Shown here piece by piece: positions 1 through 8,467 of a stretch of DNA of 20,540 nucleotides (position 1 is its first letter; each line of letters starts with the position of its first letter). The notes beneath the pieces were generated by a model. That model was not told the origin of the DNA, ran no database searches, and was given only the letters and a program-made list of their open reading frames with translations. The stretch is from Priapulus caudatus. Lineage: Eukaryota > Priapulida > Priapulimorpha > Priapulimorphida > Priapulidae. The translations under genes were made by a program, and so were the position numbers. The stretch spans positions 103,702-124,241 of the forward strand of contig NW_014577439.1 in assembly GCF_000485595.1 (NCBI RefSeq), given 5' to 3'.

Positions 1-190
1 CACAACATTCACAATATGATAGTGCTGCAAGTATAGACACACACACAGTGATACATCAATCTATAGCATACACACACCTAGTCTTACACCAGTGTCACAA
101 CATTCACAATATGATAGTGCTGCAAGTATAGACACACACACAGATACATCAATCTCTCGTAAACACACACCTAGTCTCACACTAGTGTCA
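1..190. repeat. 96-base tandem repeat, about two copies
   Basis: The unit beginning cacaacattcacaatatgat at base 1 recurs at base 97 with few differences. A third, degraded start (cataacattcaacat) follows near 188. Each unit contains a CA-rich run. The stretch lies downstream of the last visible donor at 424-425, so it is intronic or beyond the gene. The array may extend left of the window. Bases 191-425 are CA-rich with no exon that I can support. Confidence 0.85.
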
Positions 191-425
191 TAACATTCAA
201 CATCTGATATATGAGATTTGGGATCTCACACACGCATAAATAGGCATGACCATTTCTTACATACCCACGCAGATACATTTCAATGTCTTACACGCACACA
301 GATATATGCATGCACGTACACATGCATACATACAGACAACACACATCAATGTCTCACATCACACACCCACACCCACACTGTCTGTCGCATGTCGTGACTA
401 CCACACCATCGTCTCAAACACTAAC

Positions 426-562
426 CTGGCCATTCTCGTGGTGTGTGTTGTAAGCAACTCTCAGTTTTCCCTCGTGTAGGTACAGATGTATGTAGGTGTC
501 CGTGCTGTTGTCAATAGTCGACATCAGGTATCCGTATGGTGACGTGGTGCGGAATGACAATT
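426..562 (-). CDS. LamG domain exon (last visible exon)
   Basis: The exon starts after an acceptor reading gtttag and ends before a GTTAGT donor (CAG|GTTAG). It begins in phase 1 and ends in phase 0, with 45 full codons plus two leading bases. The product reads LSFRTTSPYGYLM, then YIHLYLHEGKLRVAYNT and HHENGQ. This is the central beta-sandwich of a neurexin-type LamG domain (the xFRTxxxxGxLM and LxxGKLxxxY strands). The leading AA joins the G of the previous exon to make Glu. The domain must continue left of the window, because the usual WHxVxxxR strand has not yet appeared. Confidence 0.85.
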
Positions 563-814
563 CTAAACAACAAAAATTAACAATTCAATAATTTATTGAT
601 TCTTAAATTAACAAAAATTATTAAGTACATTTTTTAAATTGACATTGAAACACTACACATTGAACAACACATTGAAATACATTTGCAAGCACATATGCAA
701 TTGCATACAATATATAGAGTGTACTAAAACAATGAAATTGAGAGAATACATCGCTACCAAACCATTCAATTACAAATGTTGTTAAATCTCCTAATATCCC
801 ATCTGTGACCATAC

Positions 815-910
815 CTATTTGAGAATCTTCGAACACTTCCAATGACTCGGCCGGATAAACTTTCATCAGGTCGTTGTTGTTGAAGACGAGGATGTGGGAG
901 ACACCAGGTG
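815..910 (-). CDS. Start of the C-terminal LamG domain
   Basis: The acceptor is gcctctagcag and the donor is ATAG|GTATGG. The exon is 96 bases, phase 1 to phase 1, so it could be skipped without a frameshift. It reads APGVSHILVFNNNDL, then MKVYPAESLEVFEDSQI. The segment links the Thr/Pro linker at the end of the previous exon to the first strand of the next LamG domain. The open frame runs on into the intron to 621, but those residues are not LamG-like and the GTATGG donor gives a clean join to 426-562. Confidence 0.8.
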
Positions 911-1348
911 CTGCTAGAGGCAGACAGAGAATTAGTAAGAGACATCAGAGGTCACTGTATACAGAGCGATGGTTACTTCATGTGTTGCTACTCACACAAA
1001 AAACCCTTGAATAAAGATTTTACCATAAAGATTACTTTTACTCCTCTTAGTTTTTATCTTCCTTATTGTTTTGTAGGTATCAGTAATCACATGAATTCTG
1101 CCTTTATTCTGTAGCATGCTTTGATTGAGTAGAAAACGAGATCAAGGCCTAAGTAAACTGAGAATAATGATGACAGCTACTGTCATTATCATTAAAACTT
1201 GGTCTTTACAGATAAGATTGAATTATAGCAAATCATGTGCTATGGACTTTCAGCAGGAGTCACATTTTGGTTCTACAATTAACTCGGACGTTGTGACCAA
1301 AATCGTACCAAATTGTCACTACCATCACTCATTAGCTGAGAGATGTAC

Positions 1349-1625
1349 CTGTAGAGGGGGTGGTTATCACACCCTGAGTAGGGCGGGTCACTATCGGGGG
1401 ACGGGTCGGGCGCGTAATAGGCGCCTCCGTCGTCACCGGACCTCCCTCCTCAATGACGATGTTCCAGCCTCCGCCCGGCGGCAGTTCGAGCAGCGACTCG
1501 GAGTTGAAGTAGATGTGAGAAATGTAGCCGTTCCACAGGCGGGAGTAGTCTACGACGCCGTCCTTATTGTGAGCGCCCACGTACAGCGTGCTCACGTACA
1601 GCGTGCTCACGTGCAGCGGTGGGAT
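1349..1625 (-). CDS. End of a LamG domain plus Thr/Pro-rich linker
   Basis: The acceptor is ctggacag and the donor is ACAG|GTACAT. The exon starts in phase 0 and ends in phase 1 (92 codons plus one base). The N-terminal half reads IPPLHVSTLYVSTLYVGAHN, then DYSRLWNGYISHIYFNSESL. This corresponds to the LYVGG and FxGCIxxxxxN strands that close a LamG domain, although the usual Cys is missing. After the GGGWNIVIEEGG turn comes a linker with TTEAPITRPTRPP and TRPTQGVITTPST, a likely O-glycosylation site. VSTLY is repeated because of a 15-base duplication at 1578-1607. Confidence 0.88.
1578..1620. repeat. 15-base coding tandem repeat (VSTLY)
   Basis: The sequence cacgtacagcgtgct occurs twice in direct tandem at 1578-1592 and 1593-1607, followed by a partial, diverged third copy. 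The period of 15 keeps the frame and repeats Val-Ser-Thr-Leu-Tyr in the strand that normally reads LYVGG. The extra copy would add five residues to a structural beta strand. Confidence 0.9.
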
Positions 1626-2037
1626 CTGTCCAGTGATTGTTCCTATACGTCACAGAAAACATTTATATACAAAAATGAAAAAGGAAGAGAGAGGGAGAGG
1701 ACGAGAGAGAGAATTTTGGAGAGAGAAAGCAAGAGAGAGAGCGAGAGAGAGATAAAGAAAGGAACACAAAGAGAAAGATAGAGAAAGAGAGAGGTAGAGA
1801 AAAAGAGTGTGTGCATGCGGGCGAACATGTGTGCGTGCGCCCATGCATGCATGTGAGAATGATAGATAGAGAAAGAGAAAGAGAGGGAGGGAAAGAAAGG
1901 GAGGAAGGAAGGGAGTGAGAAGGAGTGAGAAAGAGAGACGATGACCACACTGCAATCAACGATAAATTAATAACCTCATATAACGTAGTGCCACATATAC
2001 ACACATAAAGGACAGCTACAGACCACAGTGTGGTGAC
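1626..2037. repeat. Intron with GA-rich (polypurine) tract
   Basis: This intron separates exons 2038-2157 and 1349-1625. From about 1676 to 1945 the plus strand is almost all GA/GAAA repeats with a short alternating gtgcatgcgg-type break near 1807-1855. On the transcribed strand the tract is CT-rich. The long open frames across it (for example 1663-2166 minus, beyond the exon) come from the low-complexity repeat and are not proteins. Confidence 0.85.
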
Positions 2038-2157
2038 CTTGCACTGACCTTTAGTTGGCTGACCGTTGTCGACGTTTATGGTGAGGTCGGCACCGTCACG
2101 TACAATGGTGGCTGTGTGCCAGCGATTGTCAGCCAGATTCCTGCCTGTGTAGTACCA
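2038..2157 (-). CDS. LamG domain, WH strand exon
   Basis: The acceptor is tgttacag and the donor is TGCAAG|GTCACC. The exon is 120 bases, phase 0 to 0. It reads WYYTGRNLADNRWHTATIV, then RDGADLTINVDNGQ. The DNRWHTATIVRDG motif is the signature LamG strand, followed by the VDNG turn. A second donor 11 bases upstream on the coding strand (AAAG|GTCAGT) fits the consensus but gives phase 1, which does not match the phase-0 start of the next exon. I therefore chose the later one. Confidence 0.83.
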
Positions 2158-2619
2158 CTGTAACATACAGAAGTGCCCAGTAACTTCACCATGTAAGCAT
2201 TCCCATTAATAGAGACCAAGGTAGCATAAATATTACGCAAGAATTACTGCCTTGTGTATTACCACTGTAACCTACAGAAGTGCCCCAGTCATAGCATAAA
2301 CATTACACTCAGATTCAGAAGCTTAGACAGAACAAGGAAAATCCACTTAACTGGACATGCTTCCATCACAAATACATCTTGGATATCTGACCAGCGAGCT
2401 TCGCAGTAGCTTTGCAATTTAAAAATAGCTCGAGAATCGAGTCTTGAAATGCTTATTTTCCGTGAAATCTAAGATGCCTACAGTGTACCCTACTCTCCTT
2501 CTGGCACCTGACACCTCTCTTCTCTGGTCTCCACCCACCCTCACTGAAACTCAATGCTTTCACTGCTAGCACCATCTACCTAGTCAGTGCACACCTCTAG
2601 CCCCACGGCCCCCACCTAC
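2158..2619. other. Intron with duplicated acceptor region
   Basis: The intron carries a second copy (2247-2289) of the exon 2038-2157 acceptor and the first bases of that exon. The rest is unremarkable AT/CT-rich sequence with no coding support. Confidence 0.7.
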
Positions 2620-2837
2620 CTGATCTCTGCGTCCGTCGAGGTTAAACATGGTCTTGAGACGTCCGTTCTCCAGGCAGACGTACATGTAGCCGGCGCGCCT
2701 CGCGTCGGTAGAGAGCAGGCAGCGGTTGTCGCCTGCCGTGCGGAATCGCAGCTTGATCTCGTTCTTCTCCGCTATGATCGGCTGTCGCGGCCGCAGCACC
2801 TGATACCAGCCTCCGCTAAACTGCTCTCCCCCGGTCG
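2620..2837 (-). CDS. LamG domain exon following the EGF module
   Basis: The acceptor is ggtcttgcag and the donor is GATCAG|GTAGGT. The exon starts in phase 1 and ends in phase 0 (72 codons plus two bases). It reads GGEQFSGGWYQVL, then EIKLRFRTAGDNRCLLST and YMYVCLENGRLKTMFNLDG. The IxLRFRT and LENGRL strands are typical LamG. The two cysteines (in NRCLL and YVCLE) are about 17 residues apart and could pair. The domain follows the EGF module directly, as in neurexin-type LamG-EGF-LamG units. Confidence 0.88.
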
Positions 2838-3327
2838 CTGCAAGACCGCACAGCAATTTTAGACGCGGCATTGCTAGTGGTCTATCCATCTGTGCGCGAT
2901 AGCCACGCCTACCTTGGGCATTGTTGCGAAGTCAATAAAGGTTTTTTTACGCGAGCACGCCAAAATGACAAATTTTTTCCGCTCTTCGTTTGTATTGTGT
3001 TAGGTAGTATTGGGTTTGGAACAGTGTAGACAACTTTACTATAAATAAGCAATCAACTTTTGATGTTACGTCATTTCAGTCTCATTGTGACTCATGTATG
3101 TTGCATTTCCGCCACGCATATTAGAACATAATATTTAAAAAATTAATGATAACAGCTGCTTTTCCACCACGCCAGGTAGATAGGTCGATACATGTTCGAT
3201 ACATGTTTTTGAGGTATTCTTGCTACAACCAAACCTAGCAACATATATACAATATAATATAAATAATATATAATAATTAATATACAATTTATATATACAA
3301 TACAAATATGTTCATGCCCACACTCAC
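2838..3327. other. Intron, AT-rich
   Basis: The intron lies between the EGF exon and the next LamG exon. It holds an AT-rich stretch at about 3240-3300 (short taataatat repeats) and nothing coding that I can support. Confidence 0.7.
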
Positions 3328-3487
3328 GTGTCTGACATCGCAGTCCCTGGAACTCTGTGCTCGAACAATCGCAGAAGTAGCTCGACTCTGTGTTGTAGCA
3401 TCGGCCACCGTTACGGCACGGGTTGAGAGCGCAGTGGTCCACCTGCCTCGTGCACCGTCCCTCGTTACTGATCACCACACTAGGAAC
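3328..3487 (-). CDS. EGF-like module exon
   Basis: The acceptor is gagtatgcag and the donor is GACAC|GTGAGT. The exon starts in phase 0 and ends in phase 1. After VPSVVISNEGRCTRQVD it encodes an EGF module with six cysteines in standard spacing: HCALNPCRNGGRCYN, YFCDCSSTEF and QGLRCQT. PCxNGGxC and the CxC pair are diagnostic. The tail has no calcium-binding D-x-D/N-E signature. An extra Cys in EGRC lies before the module and may pair with the LamG Cys of FFHGCIKDL in the previous exon. Confidence 0.93.
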
Positions 3488-3840
3488 CTGCATACTCTCA
3501 CTGAACTTCTACAAGTTCGAAAGAAAGAATGCAAGAAGGGAGAAGTGTCATTAGTTTCGCATAGGTACTAACTGACTGTCTCTATCCTCTCTCTCCTCTC
3601 TCTCTCCTCTCTTCTCTCTCTCCCTCTTCCTCTCTCTCTCTATCTTTATTTTTTATCTCCTCTATTTTTTTTTCTCTTTTTCTCTCTCCCCCTCTCTCTC
3701 TCTCTCTCTCTCTTCCTCCCTCTCTCACTCCCTCTCTCTCTCTCCCCCCTCTCTCTCTCCCTCGATCCCTCCCTCCCCTCTCTCTCTCCCTCGATCCCTC
3801 CCTCCCCTCTCCATCTCTCCCTGTCTCAGCACACGCGCAC
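3488..3840. repeat. Intron with CT-rich (polypyrimidine) tract
   Basis: From about 3580 to 3830 the plus strand is a near-continuous CT tract. It includes a duplicated block of about 38 bases at 3755-3808 (ctccctcgatccctccctcc, twice). On the transcribed strand this is GA-rich. Open frames through it are low complexity. Confidence 0.88.
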
Positions 3841-4524
3841 CTGCGGGAAGTTGTTGATCGTCAGGTCCTTGATGCATCCGTGGAAGAAGTAGTCGTCCGT
3901 CCACAGCGCATCGGCCGGCAGCAGCCGCCGCTGCTCCTCCGGCACGCCGCCGATCAGCATGTGCGTGTAGCGCGGCGCCGCCACCGTCTGCGCAAACTCG
4001 ACGCTGTTGCCGTCGAGCGAGACCTCGACGAGCGTGGGTCGGCGCGTGAACGCGAAGCGGTGCGGCCGGCCGTCGTGCACGGGCCGCGAGTCGTCGATGG
4101 CGTAGCGGCGCGCCTGCCCGCCGTGCGTCTGCACGTAGTACAGCCGCCCGGCCTTCATCTCCACCGCCATCACCGGGTTGCCGCCCGTGAAGACGAGCAC
4201 GCCGTCCGGCGCATAGGTCGTGAACTCGAAGGAGACGCGCGCGGCGTCGAGCGTGCCCCACAGGTCCATCGAGATGTAGCCGGCGCCGAGGAAGCTCAGC
4301 GCTTGATCGTTGGGAGGCAGCGACGGGCGCGTGTAGCCCGGCGGGTACGTGTACGGCGGTCGCGTCGGCGGCGCCGGAGTGGCGACCGTCGGCCACGTGA
4401 TCGGAGGGCGGGTCACGGGAGGTCGCGTCGGCCACGTGAAGGGAGGGCTGGTCACGGGAGGTCGCGTCGGCCACGTGAAGGGAGGGTGGGTAATGGGAGG
4501 CTGCGTCGGACGCGTGTAGGAGAT
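3841..4524 (-). CDS. Mucin-like Pro/Thr linker plus LamG domain
   Basis: This is the longest exon (228 codons, phase 0 to 0), with acceptor cgctttcag and donor CCGCAG|GTGCGC. Residues 1-71 are a Pro/Thr linker with three copies of a 13-residue repeat, then TRPPYTYPPGYTRPSLPP. Residues 72-228 are one LamG domain: QALSFLGAGYISMDL, RVSFEFTTYAPDGVLVFTGG, HDGRPHRFAFTRR, MLIGGVPEE and FFHGCIKDLTINNF. The whole domain sits in one exon, whereas its sister domains are split over three or four, so an intron-loss history is possible. The exon is markedly GC-rich compared with its surroundings. Confidence 0.95.
4384..4500 (-). repeat. 39-base coding minisatellite, three copies
   Basis: Three in-frame copies (4462-4500, 4423-4461, 4384-4422) encode PPITHPPFTWPTR, PPVTSPPFTWPTR and PPVTRPPITWPTV. 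The period of 39 is a multiple of three, so copy number can change without loss of frame. The product is a Pro/Thr stalk with a conserved Trp in each repeat. Confidence 0.95.
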
Positions 4525-5973
4525 CTGAAAGCGAGAGAATTCTGATGAGGCACGAAGGGAGAATACGAAAAGCTCGTGATTCTCTTAAGCAGCAGTTATA
4601 CAAACCACCGCTACAGAACATGTACAGGCAACTGTCTATAAAGGATGGTTTTTGGGGGTATCCTTTGAGTGATTCTTCTACACAGGTTTGAGTGTTTATT
4701 ATATTATGATGATATATTATATCTGCTATAATTTAAAGCATAATAACCTGCCTGTCAATGTCAACAACATAAACACGGATTAATAAATAAAGCCACGTAC
4801 GTGACAAAAATACCTTTACTAAAAAATATTGACTATGCCCATGACGAATAAGTAAGTTACATTACAGTTTGTTGCTTTCGTACGAATCAGAATTGCCATG
4901 TGTCGAACAATATGACTTTTAATTCGAATTAATTAATCATACTTATTATAAGACAACTGAACAACGCAAATCAGTGAACCATCACGTGATGTAACATGAA
5001 ACAGCGAGTGCAGTAGCAAGTTTTCCCACTTTAGTTTATGATATCTGCAGTCACTACATGACATCTACACACATCTCGCTACGTTGACTCATCATGCAAG
5101 CAAACACTCGGTCACTTACAAACTGCCAGCGAAGCCGCGAAGCAAACCGGGTGACACGCCCTGCCACCTAGTAGCAACTAGCGAAAGCAGCGCACAACAA
5201 ATTATTAGCAGTGGTAGCATCTGTGTACCAACACCAGGGCTCAGTGTTGGTTAGAGTGTTGACTGGGTAATCTCCCTACACAGAGCAACTATTCTGTGTT
5301 TTCTATACGTGATGTTACAGCTGGCAACGATCAATACACTACTACTAGAAGCAAAGCCTTACCAGTTACACTAACATATCACTATCGTATCTCACAAGTT
5401 ACAAACACATACTGCTTTCACCAACAGACAGATACATTTAGTAATTTAGTAACTGTGCGGTAACAATTATAATGATTCGATATCTACATAAGCTAAAGGT
5501 GGACCCAATATAAATGCTTGTTATGTTTACCACTACGTGGTCGTTAGACGCTTCAGACTAGATCTGCTTCAAGATTAATGGAACCTATATTCTATACAAA
5601 TTACCCACCACGAGTGAATCTTAGTGTAAGGCAGACGCCACGCTGCATTTTCTGAGGCGGATGATACTAGACGTACAATCGAACACATCGTTACGTTGCT
5701 GACAGTGCAGAGAGTTAGTTAACTGCTCGCGGCTGGTGGACGGCCCGCATCGTGACAGCGGCACCCACAGGGCAACACGCCACGCACCCCATTACTAGGA
5801 GCATGACAACCCATGGGTGTCAACCGCACGTGCTGCCACCTATGGGCGGCACCTGCACAGCAAAGGTGCAGGCAGGCGTACCACGAACAGACCACGTACC
5901 GCTGTCCCGTGCAGCCACCTACGGGTAGGCATTTCACGAAGGGACCACGTCACGTCGTCTCTCGTGCTGCCAC
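4525..5973. other. Long intron; repeated splice-donor motif at its start
   Basis: Bases 4600-5100 are AT-rich and 5100-5970 become GC-richer. I found no LamG, EGF or other coding signal. An 18-base motif cgtgctgccacctatggg occurs at 5829-5846, 5908-5925 and 5963-5980, and the third copy spans the donor of exon 5974-6141. Plus and minus open frames at 5719-6115 are not supported, apart from that exon. Confidence 0.65.
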
Positions 5974-6141
5974 CTGGTGGGGGAAGCTGTCGACCGGCCG
6001 CGCAGCAGCTGTTAGTAAGGGAGAAGGACGAGATACCAAGTCACCGCGTACATCCACTCCATCATTGATGAACACGTATGTGGAGCCCTGTAGCATCCAG
6101 TCGATCGCCCGGTAGACATCCTTCCTCGTCTCAATGAATAT
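5974..6141 (-). CDS. End of LamG domain and linker exon
   Basis: The acceptor is gatggcag and the donor is CACCAG|GTGGCA. The exon is 168 bases, phase 0 to 0. It reads IFIETRKDVYRAIDWMLQGS, then TYVFINDGVDVRGD and a Ser/Pro/Ala-rich tail (RPSPLLTAAARPVDSFPHQ). Its place after LHGYLKK makes the first part the closing strand of the LamG domain. I do not recognise the following VYRAIDWMLQGSTYVFIND segment as a named motif. An earlier donor at VD|GTACGC is also phase 0. I prefer the CAG|GTGGCA donor. Past it the frame meets a stop after seven codons. Confidence 0.68.
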
Positions 6142-6666
6142 CTGCCATCATATACAAACCAATAATGTATAAGATGAAAAATATAAACAGTAGTGAATGC
6201 TACACACTGACACAGAGGTTAACATTTCTGGATCGTTTAGATGCCTAATTAGGCAAACTAACTATATCAGAACAGCATGCATCAATGTGATGGTGTAAAT
6301 AGATCGTGTGTCTTCTTTCTTTCTCTTCCTCTCTCTCGCACGCTGTCGCCCAGTCCCACCTCTAAACCCTGAATCTTTAGTTCTTTCTTTTTGCTTATCT
6401 CGTTAATATAGCTTTGATGTGTACACAGCTGGGTTTTTTGTTGACCAATAGCTGTATATATATATATATCTTCTATACAATTTATTGTATATATAATCTA
6501 TAACATATCAAATTAATCTATATGCATATATTAATATATATATATATATAGTTAGATAGATATAGATACATACATACATACGTGCATACATACATACATA
6601 GACAGTTTAATTTAATACATTCATTCCAAACACAAACAATTTAATCATCCATGCAACGTGACTCAC
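6142..6666. repeat. Intron with (TA)n and CATA repeats
   Basis: At 6451-6600 the intron has several TA runs, then GATA and a run of catacata tetranucleotides. A short CT-rich patch lies at 6313-6340. Nothing coding is seen. Confidence 0.85.
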
Positions 6667-6831
6667 CTTTTTCAGGTAACCATGGAGATTGTGGAGAACT
6701 CTGCGATTGGTCCAGTTTGGAGTGTCCGGCGTGCCTCCAAAGTAGATCACATTGTCAGGCACGTCATCGAATGAGAGACCGCTCACCCAGTCCGTGATCT
6801 CAATCTCAGCATCATCGATGTACATCCACAG
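6667..6831 (-). CDS. LamG domain exon (YFGG strand)
   Basis: The acceptor is gttggcag and the donor is AAAAAG|GTGAGT, a strong consensus. The exon is 55 codons, phase 0 to 0. It reads LWMYIDDAEIEITDWV, then LSFDDVPDNVIYFGGTPD and VLHNLHGYLKK. The IYFGGxP strand and the following LHGYLKK (equivalent to FxGCLxx, but without Cys) are LamG hallmarks. It continues directly from RRGDK in the previous exon. Confidence 0.92.
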
Positions 6832-7336
6832 CTGCCAACACACGATGCAAAATATATTGTTTGCAATATTGTCATATTGATATCAAGTTTATTTTAATTA
6901 TTAGTATCATTTATATGATATATTAATTAAAAATATTATTATTTATTTAAATTAGTTTTATATTATATATTCCTTATTTGGTATTCATATTTTTTCGATG
7001 ACAATATATTATGTCAATAACCCATCACCTAGTTAGTGGTTATAGTTATAGTTTATTTTTTAATAAAACCACATGGTTTATGGGCTTTAATTGCAGTCTA
7101 CAAATCCATTACATTTTCCACACCTGGGCATTCTCATTACATCTCTTATGCGAATTGCCGTCGTGCTAACTGTGATTCCAGGCTTGTGTGAAAATAACGT
7201 GTAAATTATGATACGTATATCTCCATAGTGATTTTGCACGTAAAGCAAACATGAAGATTTGGTCGATTTAGAAAATGTTAGACGCACGCACTCACGCACA
7301 CACGCATCCACACGTGTGCACGTATGTCTAACACAC
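6832..7336. other. Intron, AT-rich
   Basis: The intron is strongly AT-rich at 6850-7080. A run of alternating cacg/cacac dinucleotides lies near 7280-7325, just before the next donor. No coding support was found. Confidence 0.7.
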
Positions 7337-7480
7337 CTTGTCTCCACGTCGCTTGACAGTAACGGTGTGCCAGTTTCCGTCGCTGAAGGCGGGCTGGGGT
7401 CTGATGACACTGTAGACCTTGAAGTGAGGCGACGCATAGCCGGGCGGCGTGAACCGAGCCGTCAGGTTCAAATATCCGTT
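7337..7480 (-). CDS. LamG domain exon (WH strand)
   Basis: The acceptor is tgctgcag and the donor is GACAAG|GTGTGT. The exon is 48 codons, phase 0 to 0. It reads NGYLNLTARFTPPGYASPHF, then FSDGNWHTVTVKRRGDK. DGNWHTVTVKRRGDK is the most conserved LamG strand. NLT is a potential N-glycosylation site. Confidence 0.93.
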
Positions 7481-7805
7481 CTGCAGCAAACATCGTAGTT
7501 CACATGTTCACATCAGATCACACGCATGGTTAATCATATACTTACTTATAGCATTAAATTCAATTTTGTTGTAATACTGTAATAATTTGTAAGTATATTA
7601 ATTATTTATTGTTTAAAGGTGAATTTCTCTATTGTTAACTTTTTGTAGTCATACTGTAATCATTTATAAGTATATATTAACTATTTATCATTTAATGGTG
7701 AATTTTTCTATTGTTAACTGACTTGTAGGGTAACGTCAGTGTTTTATACGTCAATTTTTAACCTGTAGGGACAAATTATTCTAAGAATTTTCTTGTTAAG
7801 CTCAC
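7481..7805. repeat. Intron with 79-base duplication
   Basis: Two copies of an AT-rich unit of about 79 bases, at about 7571-7649 and 7650-7722, share gtaatnntttntaagtatat and ggtgaattt..ctattgttaac. Downstream, acctgtagggaca at 7761-7773 copies the donor edge of exon 7806-8002. Confidence 0.8.
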
Positions 7806-8002
7806 CTGTAGGGACAGGTGAATGTTCTTGTTGCGGTTGCCGAGGTACCAGAGCAGCGCGTCCTTCTGGTAGGTGGCGAACGTCGTGCTGATCTGGAAGT
7901 CGTCAGTGAGGTGGATGCCTGCCTTCTCTAGCTCCAACCGCAGGTAGCCCTGCCCTGACACGTACTGGAACCTCGGGTCATTGTCAGTGATCGTCGGTAG
8001 CT
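7806..8002 (-). CDS. First exon of the neurexin-type LamG domain
   Basis: The acceptor is cgtttctcag and the donor is CTACAG|GTGAGC. The exon starts in phase 1 and ends in phase 0 (65 codons plus two bases). It reads ELPTITDNDPRFQYVSGQ, then GYLRLELEKAGIHL, DDFQISTTFATYQKDALLWY and LGNRNKNIHLSLQ. The FxGxGYLRLxL, FxxSxxFxTxxxxALLxYxG and HLxLxxG strands mark the N-terminal half of a LamG domain. Confidence 0.92.
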
Positions 8003-8434
8003 CTGAGAAACGTGCGGGGAGAGGCGAGAGGCGATCAGTCAGTGTTGGAACCATCGTATGGCTCCATGATGATTAGAGGTATCATGAACACATCTATATT
8101 ATTATGTATGTGTATATATTTTCGTACATTTAGATTTGATATCATTGCAGATAAGTAGATCATGCCCCGTGTTCTGTACCGATGTGTATCGATATGTTTG
8201 TGCTATTATTATAACACTCGTAAGTGATACTAATACTAATGTCATTATTAAAATGCTTCTGACAGTAGCAGCCCCATATCTCACAACAAATTTTGTTCAT
8301 TTACTTTCCTGATTATTAATTCAGATGTCCACTTTATGTATATCATCGATAGCAGTAAACTCTTGATGTGATATTCAACTTATTTTGCATCATATATAAT
8401 ATGTATTTATATTATATATTAGTACAATATTTAC
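8003..8434. other. Intron, AT-rich
   Basis: This is AT-rich sequence without tandem structure. Nothing coding or regulatory can be supported. The 60-residue minus frame at 8102-8284 has no domain character. Confidence 0.65.
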
Positions 8435-8467
8435 CTCCAGTATACGGTGGATAAATGTCTGGTTCAG
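8435..8467 (-). CDS. 33-base linker microexon
   Basis: The acceptor is tgttgcag and the donor is GGAG|GTAAAT. The exon is 33 bases, phase 1 to 1. With the G of the previous exon it reads A-EPDIYPPYTG-E, an acidic and proline-rich linker. Both phases match its neighbours exactly, and the two edges are good splice sites. It can be skipped in frame. Confidence rests on phase and splice sites rather than on a conserved domain. Confidence 0.72.

Noticed and set aside
621-866. Extension of the 815-910 exon frame into the intron to 621
   Set aside because: A GTATGG donor at 809-814 gives a phase-1 end that joins exon 426-562 perfectly. Residues beyond it are not LamG-like.
1125-1781. Plus-strand frame of 218 codons
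   Set aside because: It is antisense to exon 1349-1625, then enters the GA tract. The sequence is motif-free and ends in Arg/Glu repeats.
3880-4545. Plus-strand frame of 221 codons rich in Arg
   Set aside because: It is the antisense shadow of the GC-rich LamG exon 3841-4524, which has clear motifs and phase-matched splice sites on the minus strand.
3725-4621. Minus-strand frame of 298 codons over the LamG exon
   Set aside because: It is a different frame from the LamG reading and gives Ala/Arg-rich sequence without motifs. It arises from high GC and the 39-base repeat.
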